Shown here in pieces: positions 57,201-64,000 of a stretch of DNA of 64,000 nucleotides. The notes beneath the pieces are model-generated. The model was not told the origin of the DNA and ran no database searches. It saw only the letters and a program-made list of their open reading frames with translations. Position numbers and translations under genes: made by a program. The DNA lies in NCBI RefSeq assembly GCF_018143015.1, contig NC_054752.1:3596001-3660000 (forward strand), in the 5' to 3' direction. Position 1 is the stretch's first letter. Every line of letters begins with the position of its first letter. The stretch comes from Lytechinus variegatus (taxonomy: Eukaryota > Echinodermata > Echinoidea > Temnopleuroida > Toxopneustidae).

Positions 57201-60200
57201 CATCCAATTTTGATGAAATTTTCAGTTTCATGCTTTGTTTGATTTTTCTTTTTTTAATGAAATGAACTTTTTCTTGGGGTGAACCTGTCCTTTAAAACGG
57301 TAAAGAAATCCTTACATCTGTTTAGCTAATATCAAATTATACATTGATAATCGCTATTGACAGCATGAAACACTCCCCAGATAAGAGACACATGTATAAC
57401 CATTTAAACATTTCACAATACATGCGGCACAAATGTTCATTATCATGAGAAGCCTATTATTCCTTATGGGTCAATCTTTTCTGAGATGGCACATGCCAAT
57501 AAAGAGAGCAGGGATGGAGAGCAAATGCTACAAAAGATGCACATGAAACAATTTGAAATAAATCTGAACACTGAACAATGCTCTAAAGCATTAACCGGTA
57601 CCGGGGAAAAAAATTACATGGGGCTGGGGGCGATTCAGACCCCCAAATCCTCCAAGATCCTAGGAAACTAATAAAAAAAAAAAGAAAAAAAAAGGAGCCA
57701 TAAAAATCCCCATTCATCATAATATTAACGCTTATCCAATGTTGCAGATTTATGCACCAAGTTGTGAAAAGTAGCCCCCGAAAAAAGATTTTTTGCCCGA
57801 TTGGTAAATACTTCTGGTACTTACCTTTCTCTACAGGCTGTGGTATACTGAAGACAAAGAGTAGAAATAAGGCCACCGGATCGCAGACCAGTACTGGGAC
57901 TCCATTATCAGCTGCAGACATTCGTCTGTAATAGGAGAGTGTGTGAAATTTAAGAACTTTGAATCATCTCTCTTTATTTTGATACACTATACTCTTCTTT
58001 TAATATACATTATGCAAAGCAAGTACCAATTCACTTTTTGTTAGTTTCTTGTTAGTTTTGTAGTTTGATAGTTGAAATGGTTAATTTGTTCATTTATTAT
58101 TCGATTACCTGATTTGAATGCTTATAATTCATTGGTTAATTACTTTCTTTAATTGATTTATTATTAATCAGTTCATTCAATACATGTAATTCATTCTTTT
58201 ATCCATTCATTTACCCATTCGCATTCATTCATTCATTCATTCATTCATTCATTCATTCACTCACTCACTCACTCACTCATTAGCTTATCCATCCATCGAT
58301 CCCCCACCCAACCATGAACTCACTAACTTATTATCTCGACCATTCATCCATCCATCCTTCCATTCATCCATCCATCCATTCATTCCTCAGTCATAAACTG
58401 TGAGCTATACAGCACCACAAGGACAATTAATACAATAATTACTGAACATTCTTCAACTTACACATTTGCATATGCCCCAGTGACAAGTTTAGACCACATC
58501 TTCGCAACATGTGTTCCTCTGTTGATCTGCCTAGCATGTATATCAAGGATCTTCAGTAATGGTCCTGCAGTGATAAAAAAATGAAATGAAAATCTTTACA
58601 GGATCGCCGCTAAAATCAAGTTAATGATGATGGTGCTGGTGATGATATATGGAATGGTAAAGGTGGTGATGAAGACAAATAAAATTATGGTGATGATGAT
58701 ACTGAAAATAGTGATATTGATGATGATGATGATGGTGATAATAATAATATAGGATATTTATATTGCGCACATATCCACCTTGTTAGGTGCTCAAGGCGCT
58801 CCTATATTACCCGGCTAAGCTAGGCGTTCATAGCGCACACAGCTTCTTAAGGAATTACTTCCTACCGGTACCCATTTACCTCACCTGGGTTGAGTGCAGC
58901 ACATTGTGGATCAGTTTCTTGCTGAAGGAAATTACGCCATGGCTGGGATTCGAACCCACGACCCTCTGTTTCAAAGTCCGAAGACTAATCCACTGGGCCA
59001 CAACGCTCCACATGTATATGATGAAAGGTGATGGTAATACTGATGATTATGATGATGGTGATCATGATATCGATGCTAAAAATAAAGAATATAAAACTGA
59101 TTTAAAAAAAAAACTTACTGAGGCAGCTGCGTTTCTTTGCTGTGTTTGCATGGTTGAGAAGATTGCCACCGGCAGACACGATCTCCAATTCAAGGTTAAT
59201 TCTGAGAAAAATATGGGGATACATGAAACTGAGGTTATACTTTATAGTGAATGCTTCACTTGTTCAGATTTAAATTCATGATAATTTTCTGTTGTGCGCT
59301 TACCTGAAAATTTCAAACGTACATGCAAGTAATTTTTTTTTTAATGTTATGCAGAGCCCCCAAGTAAAACAATATATAACTCATGATTAGGCTGTCCTGT
59401 TTGAAAAATACGAAAATTAATAAACAAACCCTTTATGGCCCGTATTCTGAAGCCGGGTTTAATTTAAACTCTGGTTTAAAGTTGTGGGTTAACTATGGCT
59501 CGCCAATAGTGGAATAAATCTGTAACAGTATAATTTCAAAGTATCAGCTCATTTCTCTCTCAAATCATTTAACTGTTTCAGAAGGATAAATAAGGTAGCT
59601 TTCTTCACCATTCAAGGGTTAGTAAAGAGCACAGTAAACATAACCCACATACCATGTAAGGAACATTTTGGAATTTTTGGCTGTCTATAATTTTAGCACA
59701 GAGATAGGCCATGGTCTAAGTTAAACCTTACTTCAGAATACAGGCCTATGTGTTTATTTTTGTGGTTGAGATCAGGAAATCTTTCTTTTTTTAATTTTCA
59801 GGGGGGGGGGGGGCTTCTTTTACAACCTCCTTCCTTAGTATGCAACACTGGGTAAACTTTAACATTACAGTGAATGAGGGTTTTCTACAGCTCTTTTGAG
59901 CATTTCAGTGGAGAGATCGGCCGAGCCCGTGTGCAATGTTTTTCCCTTGTTGAGATTGTCACCTGGCTATTGAGCATATTCTTGGGAAGAGACCATCGGG
60001 GTTTGCCTTCATGTCGTCAAGTTCTTCGCATTCGTTCTCCCGCCAGAGATCGTTGATGAATGCCTGGATGGCCCCACTTTGCTCTGGACTCAACTCGACT
60101 GAAAACTGAAAAAAAAAATGGCATGACAACCAATCAAAGACCAGATTATATAATTGTCATATTATTTATGACATGCTCAGCTGCCGATTCATCTATTGCC

Positions 60201-63104
60201 AACTTGTCCACTCATCACATGGTCTATCTTCATTTAGTCTAATGCCATTCCATAAATCAATATTTAATCTAACAGCCATTTGGTCCAATAGTCACTTTGT
60301 CTAATCACATTTCGTCTTATAACCAGTTGAACTAATATCTATTTTCTATTCATTCATTTCACCAAATTGCCACTTTTTCCGATTAGACCAAATGGTTAAT
60401 GACTTAAAGGCTATTGGACCAACTGGTTATTAGATGAAATGGATAGTGGACAAACTAACGGTAGACCAAAGGAGAGCACACAAGTTGGGAATTGGATGAA
60501 TTGGCATTAGACCAATCGGAAATAAATCATATATCATAAACCATATAAACCATGTATCACCTTCTCTTTACTAAAAGGTCAAGTCCACCCCAGAAAAATG
60601 TTGATTTGAATCAGAGAAAAATCAGACAAGCACAATGCTGAAAATTTCATCAAAATTGGATGTAAAATAAGAAAGTTATGACATTTCAAAGTTTCGCTTA
60701 TTTTCAACAAAATAGTTATATGAATGAGCCAGTTACATCCAAATGAGAGAGTCGATGATGTCACTCACTCACTATTTCTTTTGTTTTTTATTGTTTGAAT
60801 TATACAATATTTCAATTTTTACGAATTTGACGATTAGGACCTCCTTGCCTGAAGCACAAAATGTTAAAATAATGGAATTCCATGTGTTCAGGGAGGAATG
60901 AAACTTCATTTCACATGACAATGACGAGAAAATAAAAATATTTCATATAATAAATTACAAAAGAAATAGTGAGTGAGTGATGTCATCAACTCTCTCATTT
61001 GGATGTAACTGGCTCGTTCATATACATATTTTGTTGAAAATAAGCAAAACTTTAAAATGCCATAACTTTCTTATTTTACATCCGATTTTGATGAAATTTT
61101 CAGTGTTATGCTTGTTGAATTTTTCTCTTTTTATTCAAATCAAGTTTTTGTTGGGGTGGACTTGTCCTTTAATCCAAGTTTATTCTTTCATGTCATAAGT
61201 ATACCAATTAATGCCACAGGCTTACTTTCTAGTACTGTTTACATTCCAAGTCACACAAGTTTTCCCTTCCCTCTTCAATGTTTACTTTCATGTCCAAGTT
61301 TACCATATTAACATCACAGTAATCAATCATTTCCTCTTATTAGATGACAGATCCATGGTTGATATATGATGTAACAAATAATACTGTGGAAAAATGAGGA
61401 CTGTAATAACCAGTACTAAACTTTTTCATGTACAACAATCAGGTCTTTAATGGAAAGAATTCCATACCTACAGTATTTGGGAGAGAGATCCCAAAGATAC
61501 ATGAAAGTAGTTGCAGTACATGTAAATACTGATATCATGAGAAAAGTTTGTAAGATGTAGGTTGATAGTCACAGTATCATCCCAGATCTAGATTTGGTAA
61601 AGTTACATGAACTGAACTTACATATAGTGTGATATCATGAAATCTAAGATGACAAGCGATCATACTGAAGATCGCAAACACAGATAGGCACATGTGGGAC
61701 AGCATATTATTATTATTGCTTTGAAAAATACCAGGCAATTAAGACAAATCCCATGCTTATTTTGCTAATTTCTCAGCAATTACACAATTCCCTTTAGATT
61801 CCTTGGTCACATATTTTTTTTATTTATGCAAAAAGTCACAGTTGGTACTAGTTTTAATGTAAAAACTGATTTAGAACTATTTATCACAACTAGATCTTTT
61901 ACTCACTCAGCAAAATCATTAAGCCATGAACTCACCATAGCATCAGACCTAGGCGTCTTCCCACTGAGGATATGAGAGACCCGGTTCAGAGACGTCTTTT
62001 TCCTCTCTAGGGAAGAAACCCTGGATGGCTTGACAGGGACGAACGGCAAGACAGAGTTGGCCAGCTGCCGACATAGAGGGCACTGAAACTCTCCTCGTCT
62101 TCGCACGTCCAGATCGTGTGCTTGGTAGTTGTGACCCTGAAAAACGAAACAAGTTGAACAGATGATTTGTTTGCAGTGGTTATCTCTGTACAAGCTTACT
62201 TATCGGTGTGGTAACATATTTAACTTCCCAAAGGTTCCAACATTAGAATCCTGGAGACAAAAAGGATACGATCAATCTTACAATTAAACATTTCATGTAA
62301 GTCAATTGCAACCCATGAATAAAATGTCAATGTCAATCATAAATAAATGTCAATCATATTCCCTTATATTTAACATCCCCCATTGAATTATCTTTCTTCA
62401 GGTGTTGTGTACTGTCCTTTTGTGTAACTATACATGTGAGCTAAAATAGACAAAGAAAATGATCACTTTGATGATCTGTGATCACTTCATTCACAAAGTT
62501 TTGTTTAAATGCACAAGAGTTTTACAACCCCTTTTAACACATTTTTTAAAGTATACTTTTAATGTATTCTTGGATATCAAGGGTCAAATTGCCAGTGGTG
62601 GTTTGGTGTGTGAGTAGGGGGAGGGAAGGGGGGGGGGGGGGAACAGAGAGGCTCGTATTCTGAACTCGGCTTAAAATTAAACCCTGGTTTAAAGTTGTGG
62701 TTTAACTATGGGGTGCCGATTGGAGCACAAATCCCTAACAGTACACATTCGATTTAATAACTTTTATATGACACCCAAATTGTTCAGAATTGTCTGGGAA
62801 TGATAACTGAGATATTTTTCTTTTCATTATGAAAGCAAAAGGTAACAAGATAGTAAACATAAGAAATATACAATATAAACAATTTTTAAAAAATTTTTGG
62901 CTCCCAATAACTTTAGCACAGAGTTAGACCATGGTCTAAGTTAAACCTGACTTCAGAATACGGGCCAGAGAATCAAAGAATCGGTCAACCTACCCTGAGT
63001 GAATTGAGGTATGCCTGATGACAGTCTAAATGAAGGGAGTGTCCACACGTCTGGATATGGACCCCACCCTCCCAGCCAGTACTAGCAGCTTCCCAAGACC
63101 TCTC
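49278..63104 (-). CDS. UBR3: UBR3-type E3 ubiquitin ligase, 3' part of gene
   Basis: RING-type E3 ubiquitin ligase of the UBR family. Thirteen exon positions join in consistent phases from 63104 down to the stop at 49278-49280, 605 residues if one copy of the duplicated exon is used. Recognised in order: second half of the RING-H2 domain ([20 protein letters not shown], then [18 protein letters not shown]), a linker, helical segments ([35 protein letters not shown]), a cysteine-rich UBR C-terminal domain ([21 protein letters not shown]) and the end segment [20 protein letters not shown]. These match vertebrate UBR3 more closely than UBR1 or UBR2. The UBR box and N-terminal half must lie past the right edge. 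The family acts in cytosolic protein turnover. The gene is unusual for tandem duplication of exon sequence at three places. Confidence 0.92.
49750..50222 (-). repeat. Tandem array duplicating the exon end and splice donor
   Basis: About seven units of 53-76 bp. Each contains, on the minus strand, CATGGTGAAGAAGACAT-like sequence, a GATCTCAAGTGAGTATTG donor-like segment and AATGTCTTAGCCAATCAGG. The rightmost unit is the real exon edge; the rest lie in the last UBR3 intron. Most keep a GTGAGT, GTGCGT or GCGAGT at the donor position. Confidence 0.85.
50197..50336 (-). CDS. UBR3: UBR3 penultimate exon
   Basis: The acceptor is GTCTTTGTAG and the donor is CTCAA|GTGAGT (phase 2). It codes [20 protein letters not shown] then IRGDRKC and [15 protein letters not shown], matching the vertebrate NCGAGTGIFLLINAS, IRGHRFC and SVYLDAHGEEDRDLR. 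Its last 26 bp and donor belong to a tandem unit that continues into the intron. Confidence 0.94.
50337..51954 (-). other. UBR3 intron with partial duplicates of the preceding exon's end
   Basis: Two partial copies of the KDVGEGIK-plus-donor segment occur at about 51765-51830 (donor changed to TT) and 50660-50720 (donor GTAAGT intact; codes NKDVGECIE). The shared phrase CATCTTCATATCCCTCCTAA also recurs at 50637 and 50822, and CATCTTCATCTTCCCTCCTG at 51908. CCA/CAT-rich simple sequence lies at 50545-50640 and 51820-51900. 50860-51720 is A-rich with nothing else seen. Confidence 0.75.
51955..52176 (-). CDS. UBR3: UBR3 exon with cysteine-rich C-terminal domain
   Basis: The acceptor is TTTTGATCAG and the donor is AAG|GTAAGC; 74 codons, phase 0. 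[20 protein letters not shown] matches the vertebrate PHLLQLPENYNTIFQYY; the zinc-site cysteines follow in [20 protein letters not shown] and [11 protein letters not shown]. The last ten residues, [10 protein letters not shown], replace the vertebrate YCECVLHS region, and the usual GEC cysteine reads Gly here. The exon's 3' end is duplicated downstream. Confidence 0.93.
52659..52850 (-). CDS. UBR3: UBR3 exon [15 protein letters not shown]
   Basis: The acceptor is GTAATATAG and the donor is AAG|GTAATT; 64 codons, phase 0. [15 protein letters not shown] aligns with the vertebrate EEEEFSVLASCLGL. The rest ([20 protein letters not shown], ending KRSHTAAK) is less conserved. Confidence 0.88.
52936..53061 (-). 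pseudogene. UBR3 duplicated exon, copy F (decayed)
   Basis: The last copy has an intact acceptor TTTGTTTCAG and a donor GAG|GTATGG, but an in-frame TAG replaces the CAG of VHQCLP. It also differs at DLPVYE, where the Cys is lost. It is the only copy with a normal-length gap (85 bp) to the next exon. If included, it would truncate the protein before the C-terminal zinc domain. Confidence 0.75.
53096..53221 (-). CDS. UBR3: UBR3 duplicated exon, copy E
   Basis: The acceptor is TTTGTTTCAG and the donor is CAG|GTAAGT, the best donor of the array. The N-terminal half equals copy D, while the C-terminal half ([17 protein letters not shown]) resembles copy A, as if unequal exchange or conversion had mixed them. 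Confidence 0.75.
53256..53381 (-). CDS. UBR3: UBR3 duplicated exon, copy D
   Basis: The acceptor is TTTGTTTCAG and the donor is CAG|GTAAAC; 42 codons, phase 0. It codes [20 protein letters not shown] then [17 protein letters not shown]. Exon and flanks are almost identical to copies C and E, pointing to recent duplication in a 160-bp period. Confidence 0.75.
53416..53541 (-). CDS. UBR3: UBR3 duplicated exon, copy C (acceptor lost)
   Basis: An open 42-codon copy ([20 protein letters not shown] start) with a good donor, CAG|GTAAAC. The base pair that gives the acceptor AG in copies D-F reads AT here (TTTCAT in place of TTTCAG). Without that AG the copy should be skipped unless another acceptor is used. 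Confidence 0.5.
53576..53701 (-). CDS. UBR3: UBR3 duplicated exon, copy B
   Basis: The acceptor is GGTTTTAAG and the donor is CAG|GTAAAC; 42 codons, phase 0. It codes [20 protein letters not shown] then [17 protein letters not shown]. It differs from copy A at about nine residues, mainly near the N-end and at Phe/Leu and Tyr/Asp positions. Confidence 0.75.
53731..53856 (-). CDS. UBR3: UBR3 duplicated exon, copy A
   Basis: The first and most distinct of six tandem copies; 42 codons, phase 0 at both ends. The acceptor is CCGGTATAG and the donor is GAG|GTGAGG. It codes [20 protein letters not shown] and ends [12 protein letters not shown]. Its AVWSP is the closest of all copies to the vertebrate IAWSPESME, so it is the likeliest ancestral exon. 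The gap to copy B is only 29 bp. Confidence 0.85.
53857..54843 (-). other. UBR3 intron before the exon array
   Basis: Mostly a CAT/ATC trinucleotide microsatellite (54040-54435) plus AT-rich sequence. The long methionine- and serine-rich open frames here are products of the trinucleotide repeat. Confidence 0.8.
54040..54435. repeat. (CAT)n microsatellite
   Basis: About 390 bp of ATC/CAT units with scattered ACC and TTC variants. It is the longest simple-repeat tract in the window and sits just upstream of the duplicated exons. Confidence 0.95.
54844..54960 (-). CDS. UBR3: UBR3 exon upstream of the exon array
   Basis: The acceptor is CAAACCATCAG and the donor is TTTCAG|GTAAGC; 39 codons in phase 0. 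It codes [20 protein letters not shown] and ends FVSSSSFQ, at the position of the vertebrate AEKSYEVLLSFVISELFKG segment. Confidence 0.88.
55130..55492 (+). mobile_element. Possible retroposon 3' end
   Basis: A stem (GTCACATGGATTGGAAAGGA with CCTTCCCCGGCATCCATGTG) is followed by AAATAAATAATAATAATAAC. Hairpin plus A-rich microsatellite tail suggests a LINE-type 3' end; no coding part remains. Confidence 0.4.
55594..56379. mobile_element. MITE with CCAGTTCGTAGTT ends, copy 3, interrupted
   Basis: The left end ATAAGCCAGTTCGTAGTTCC and the right end GTAACTACGAACTAGTC are inverted. It is the same family as 10037-10492 and 36555-37009. An insert of about 335 bp (55985-56320) ending in AAATAAATAAATAAATG breaks the 3' part. 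An 80-codon open frame ([20 protein letters not shown]) is shared with copy 2. Confidence 0.82.
55985..56320 (+). mobile_element. Insert inside the copy-3 MITE, retroposon-like
   Basis: The inserted DNA contains a hairpin (ACACCAGCCAATGTGG and CCAGGCATTGGCTGGTGC) and ends in an AAAT repeat, as LINE or SINE 3' ends do. Copies 1 and 2 of the host element lack it. Confidence 0.5.
56485..56609 (-). CDS. UBR3: UBR3 exon [20 protein letters not shown]
   Basis: The acceptor is CTCCCCTCCAG and the donor is TTAAAG|GTAATG, ending in phase 0. [20 protein letters not shown] aligns with the vertebrate HFTCIVKVLFTLLYTQALAA, and [15 protein letters not shown] with EEDRSAWKHAGALKK. Confidence 0.92.
56715..57295. 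mobile_element. Long-TIR MITE (AAGGTCAAGTCCACC family), copy 3
   Basis: Recognised by AAATTTCATCAAAATCGG on the left and CAATTTTGATGAAATTTTCA plus GGGGTGAACCTGTCCTTTAA on the right. A small internal triplication of AAGTTTGACACTTTTGTTT lies at 56813-56870. The left end is decayed. Confidence 0.75.
57575..57800. repeat. Repeat related to 1620-1830
   Basis: It shares CGGGGAAAAAAATTACATGG, GGGGGCGATT and CCCCCAAATCC-type phrases with the element at 1623-1826. It sits directly before the UBR3 donor at 57825. Confidence 0.55.
57825..57925 (-). CDS. UBR3: UBR3 exon [19 protein letters not shown]
   Basis: The acceptor is CCTATTACAG and the donor is AAAG|GTAAGT. It codes [19 protein letters not shown] then IPQPVEK, matching the vertebrate EVPILYHDVTSLLLIQILMM and MPQPLRK. 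Confidence 0.9.
58195..58388. repeat. (CATT)n/(CACT)n/(CATC)n microsatellite
   Basis: Tetranucleotide units in three successive forms: ATTC, then ACTC, then ATCC. It lies in a UBR3 intron. Confidence 0.92.
58462..58564 (-). CDS. UBR3: UBR3 exon [13 protein letters not shown]
   Basis: The acceptor is TATCACTGCAG and the donor is AATGT|GTAAGT. It codes [20 protein letters not shown] and ends TGAYAN. It matches the position of the vertebrate QLFHVLALHMRLY segment; sequence identity is low but the phases fit. Confidence 0.85.
58750..59013 (-). mobile_element. tRNA-derived SINE, young copy in UBR3 intron
   Basis: On the minus strand it has a tRNA-like head (A-box-like TGGCCCAGTGGATTAGTC, B box GGGTTCGAATCCCAGCC), a body, and a tail GCGCAATATAAATATCCTAT running into ATTATT. 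It is nearly identical to 48117-48380, which implies recent activity. Confidence 0.88.
59119..59201 (-). CDS. UBR3: UBR3 exon [14 protein letters not shown]
   Basis: The acceptor is TTTTTCTCAG and the donor is CTCA|GTAAGT. It codes [18 protein letters not shown] then TAKKRSCL, aligning with the vertebrate TNLELELIHRGGNL and KRSCL. Phases 2 and 1 fit both neighbours. Confidence 0.9.
59437..59746. mobile_element. Palindromic MITE, CGTATTCTGAA-ended, copy 1
   Basis: The left end GGCCCGTATTCTGAAGCCGG and the right end ACTTCAGAATACAGGCC are inverted. It is about 310 bp and clearly the same family as 62650-62966; both lie in UBR3 introns. Confidence 0.8.
59963..60105 (-). CDS. UBR3: UBR3 linker exon
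   Basis: The exon follows the first CAG of a TTTTCAGTTTTCAG doublet. Only that acceptor keeps phase 0 with the previous exon; use of the second AG would break the frame. It codes [20 protein letters not shown] through an acidic stretch to FPRICSIA and ends in phase 2 with the donor CCAG|GTGACA. ICSIAR joins to INLELE in the next exon, matching the vertebrate YSVARTNLELE. Confidence 0.82.
60180..60525. repeat. Fold-back repeat of GGTCTAATGCC phrases
   Basis: Phrases such as TTTAGTCTAATGCCATTCC, TTTGGTCCAATAGTCA and TTGTCTAATCACA on the left are inverted on the right (ATTGGCATTAGACCAATC, GGCTATTGGACCAA). The block could form a long imperfect hairpin. Confidence 0.65.
60572..61172. mobile_element. 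Long-TIR MITE (AAGGTCAAGTCCACC), copy 4
   Basis: The left end AAAGGTCAAGTCCACCCCAG and the right end GGGGTGGACTTGTCCTTTAA are inverted. Inverted arms of about 250 bp carry TTTCATCAAAATTGGATGTA and its partner. It is highly similar to 38594-39198. Non-coding. Confidence 0.88.
61570..61800 (-). repeat. Dispersed repeat, copy 3 of 3 (CAAAGGATTCTGGAAG family)
   Basis: An inverted copy of the repeat at 28390-28695 and 39500-39775, recognised by GTGGGACAGCATATTATTAT, TATTTTGCTAATTTCTCAGC and AACTGAACTTACAT. It lies in a UBR3 intron. Confidence 0.65.
61936..62136 (-). CDS. UBR3: UBR3 exon closing the RING-H2 domain
   Basis: The acceptor is CGTTTTTCAG and the donor is ATG|GTGAGT; 67 codons in phase 0. 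It contains [20 protein letters not shown], the final CxxC pair of the RING, then a basic, serine-rich linker ([17 protein letters not shown]) ending in PRSDAM. Confidence 0.93.
62137..62993 (-). other. UBR3 intron with palindromic MITE
   Basis: Contains a poly-G run (62628-62640) and a copy of the GGCCCGTATTCTGAAG MITE at 62650-62966. 62220-62600 is AT-rich with nothing seen. Confidence 0.75.
62650..62966. mobile_element. Palindromic MITE, CGTATTCTGAA-ended, copy 2
   Basis: The left end GGCTCGTATTCTGAACTCGG and the right end ACTTCAGAATACGGGCC are inverted. Inner arms TTTAAAGTTGTGGTTTAAC and CCATGGTCTAAGTTAAACC are shared with the copy at 59437. Confidence 0.8.
62994..63104 (-). CDS. UBR3: UBR3 exon with RING-H2 zinc ligands (first in window)
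   Basis: The acceptor is AATTTTCTGCAG and the donor is AGG|GTAGGT; 37 codons, phase 0 at both ends. It codes [20 protein letters not shown] followed by [10 protein letters not shown]. The CxHx2Hx2C cluster supplies the central RING-H2 ligands. The CxxC that opens the RING must be in an earlier exon outside the window. Confidence 0.92.
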
Positions 63105-64000
63105 CTGCAGAAAATTGAGCAATAGAGGGGATTAAGCACATCCTTGGAGAACACTACAAAGTTGGTAAACAAACACAACTTGGAGAACAGAATCTTCCAG
63201 ATAAAACGCATTAGGTAACACATAAAACCACGGGGAGTAGATACATTCTTGGGGGAAAAACAGTTCTGCCAAATGAAACAAGTCTCACTCCTACATGTAT
63301 GTTAACATTTGCCCCACAGTCGAATTCCAGCTTGTATCATGCCTGTTTTTTCTCATCTCCTTTTGTCTAAAACCTTAAGCTTGTTACTAAGCCCACCCCC
63401 AGAAAAAAGAAACCAAATAGTTTTACCTATATTGCCTTCACATTGAACAATCTTGTAAACTACCATGGGCTACAGAATTGAAACAAATTGAGCCAAGACG
63501 TGGGAACGAACTTCCCATATAGCGAGGATATCAAAATATTTCTCATATTTTACTGTTAACCTAAACTCCCACCAAAACAGTAACATAAGAATTGCATTGT
63601 TCAGTTTTCTTCATTCATGTTTTTTTCTAAGCCACGACTGCCCTGCAAAAAGTCAGTCAATGGAGAGTTGGTAGGCAGAACAATGATTGATAATTTCACC
63701 AGGACAACATCTTCTTTTCAAATAGAAGTTTAGTACTAGAGTAGAGAAAGGTAATTTCCTGCAAAAGATGACATGTCGTAGTAAAACATGAGCTTAAGTT
63801 CAATTGAGATCTACAGGACAAGTGCCCCCTAAAAATGTAAACATACAAGCAGCAAAAAGAGCATTAGTGGAGATAAACATTAACCCTGGGGAACACCTGT
63901 AACAACCACTTTTATTGACAGATATTTCCCAGTTTTGACTGACTGGATTGTTAAATTGAGAAAACTTTGGATACTTAATCCATTGAAGACTAAGCCTGAG
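63105..64000 (-). other. UBR3 intron at the right edge
   Basis: No upstream UBR3 exon (the opening CxxC of the RING) could be recognised here. The stretch is AT-rich and without clear repeats, so it is taken as intron. Confidence 0.6.

Noticed and set aside
58787-59281. 164-codon plus-strand frame across the SINE and a UBR3 exon
   Set aside because: It is the antisense reading of a SINE joined to UBR3 intron and exon sequence; the homologous frame at 48157 shows that it is SINE-derived.
1-64000. Retroviral, LTR or Polinton-type elements
   Set aside because: No capsid, envelope, integrase or polymerase frame and no long direct terminal repeats were recognised.

Overview
The window looks like intron-rich, AT-rich nuclear DNA from a marine invertebrate deuterostome, most likely an echinoderm and plausibly a sea urchin. 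This rests on three things: two genes whose exons translate to proteins close to the vertebrate families, tRNA-derived SINEs and fold-back elements at very high density, and a degenerate TTAGGG tract. The species call is inference; no rRNA, mitochondrial or other diagnostic gene is present.

Two host genes can be assembled with consistent splice phases. On the plus strand, a five-exon hydroxylysine kinase gene (HYKK; exons 20689-20805, 22994-23243, 25399-25544, 28969-29155, 29805-30277) appears complete and encodes 390 residues. On the minus strand, the 3' end of a UBR3-type E3 ubiquitin ligase gene runs from 63104 down to 49278. It covers the second half of the RING-H2 domain through to the C-terminus (605 residues if one copy of the duplicated exon is used), and its 5' part lies beyond the right edge. 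The two genes converge, about 19 kb apart. They act in unrelated pathways (lysine and collagen catabolism; ubiquitin ligation), so the neighbourhood does not suggest shared function.

Layout: 1-20.0 kb is gene-free repeat territory (SINE fragments, polypyrimidine tract, telomere-like tract, GA-rich arrays, several palindromic elements, a 3.1 kb terminal-inverted-repeat element filled with degenerate tandem units, and a 2.2 kb element rich in ACCAGT). 20.0-30.3 kb is HYKK, with its introns full of small inverted-repeat elements. 30.3-49.3 kb is intergenic, with SINEs, a Tc1/mariner-like element inserted in a SINE tail, a 12-copy minisatellite and a LINE reverse-transcriptase 3' end. 49.3-64 kb is UBR3, whose introns also hold transposons and microsatellites.

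The most striking signal is local tandem duplication at exon edges in both genes. A 126-bp UBR3 exon is present six times in a row (52936-53856), separated by apparent introns of only 29-34 bp. All copies are phase 0; one lacks its acceptor AG and one carries a stop. This has the layout of a cluster of mutually exclusive exons. Two more UBR3 exons have their 3' ends plus splice donors duplicated into the following intron, and the last coding segment of HYKK with its stop is repeated about five times in the 3' flank.
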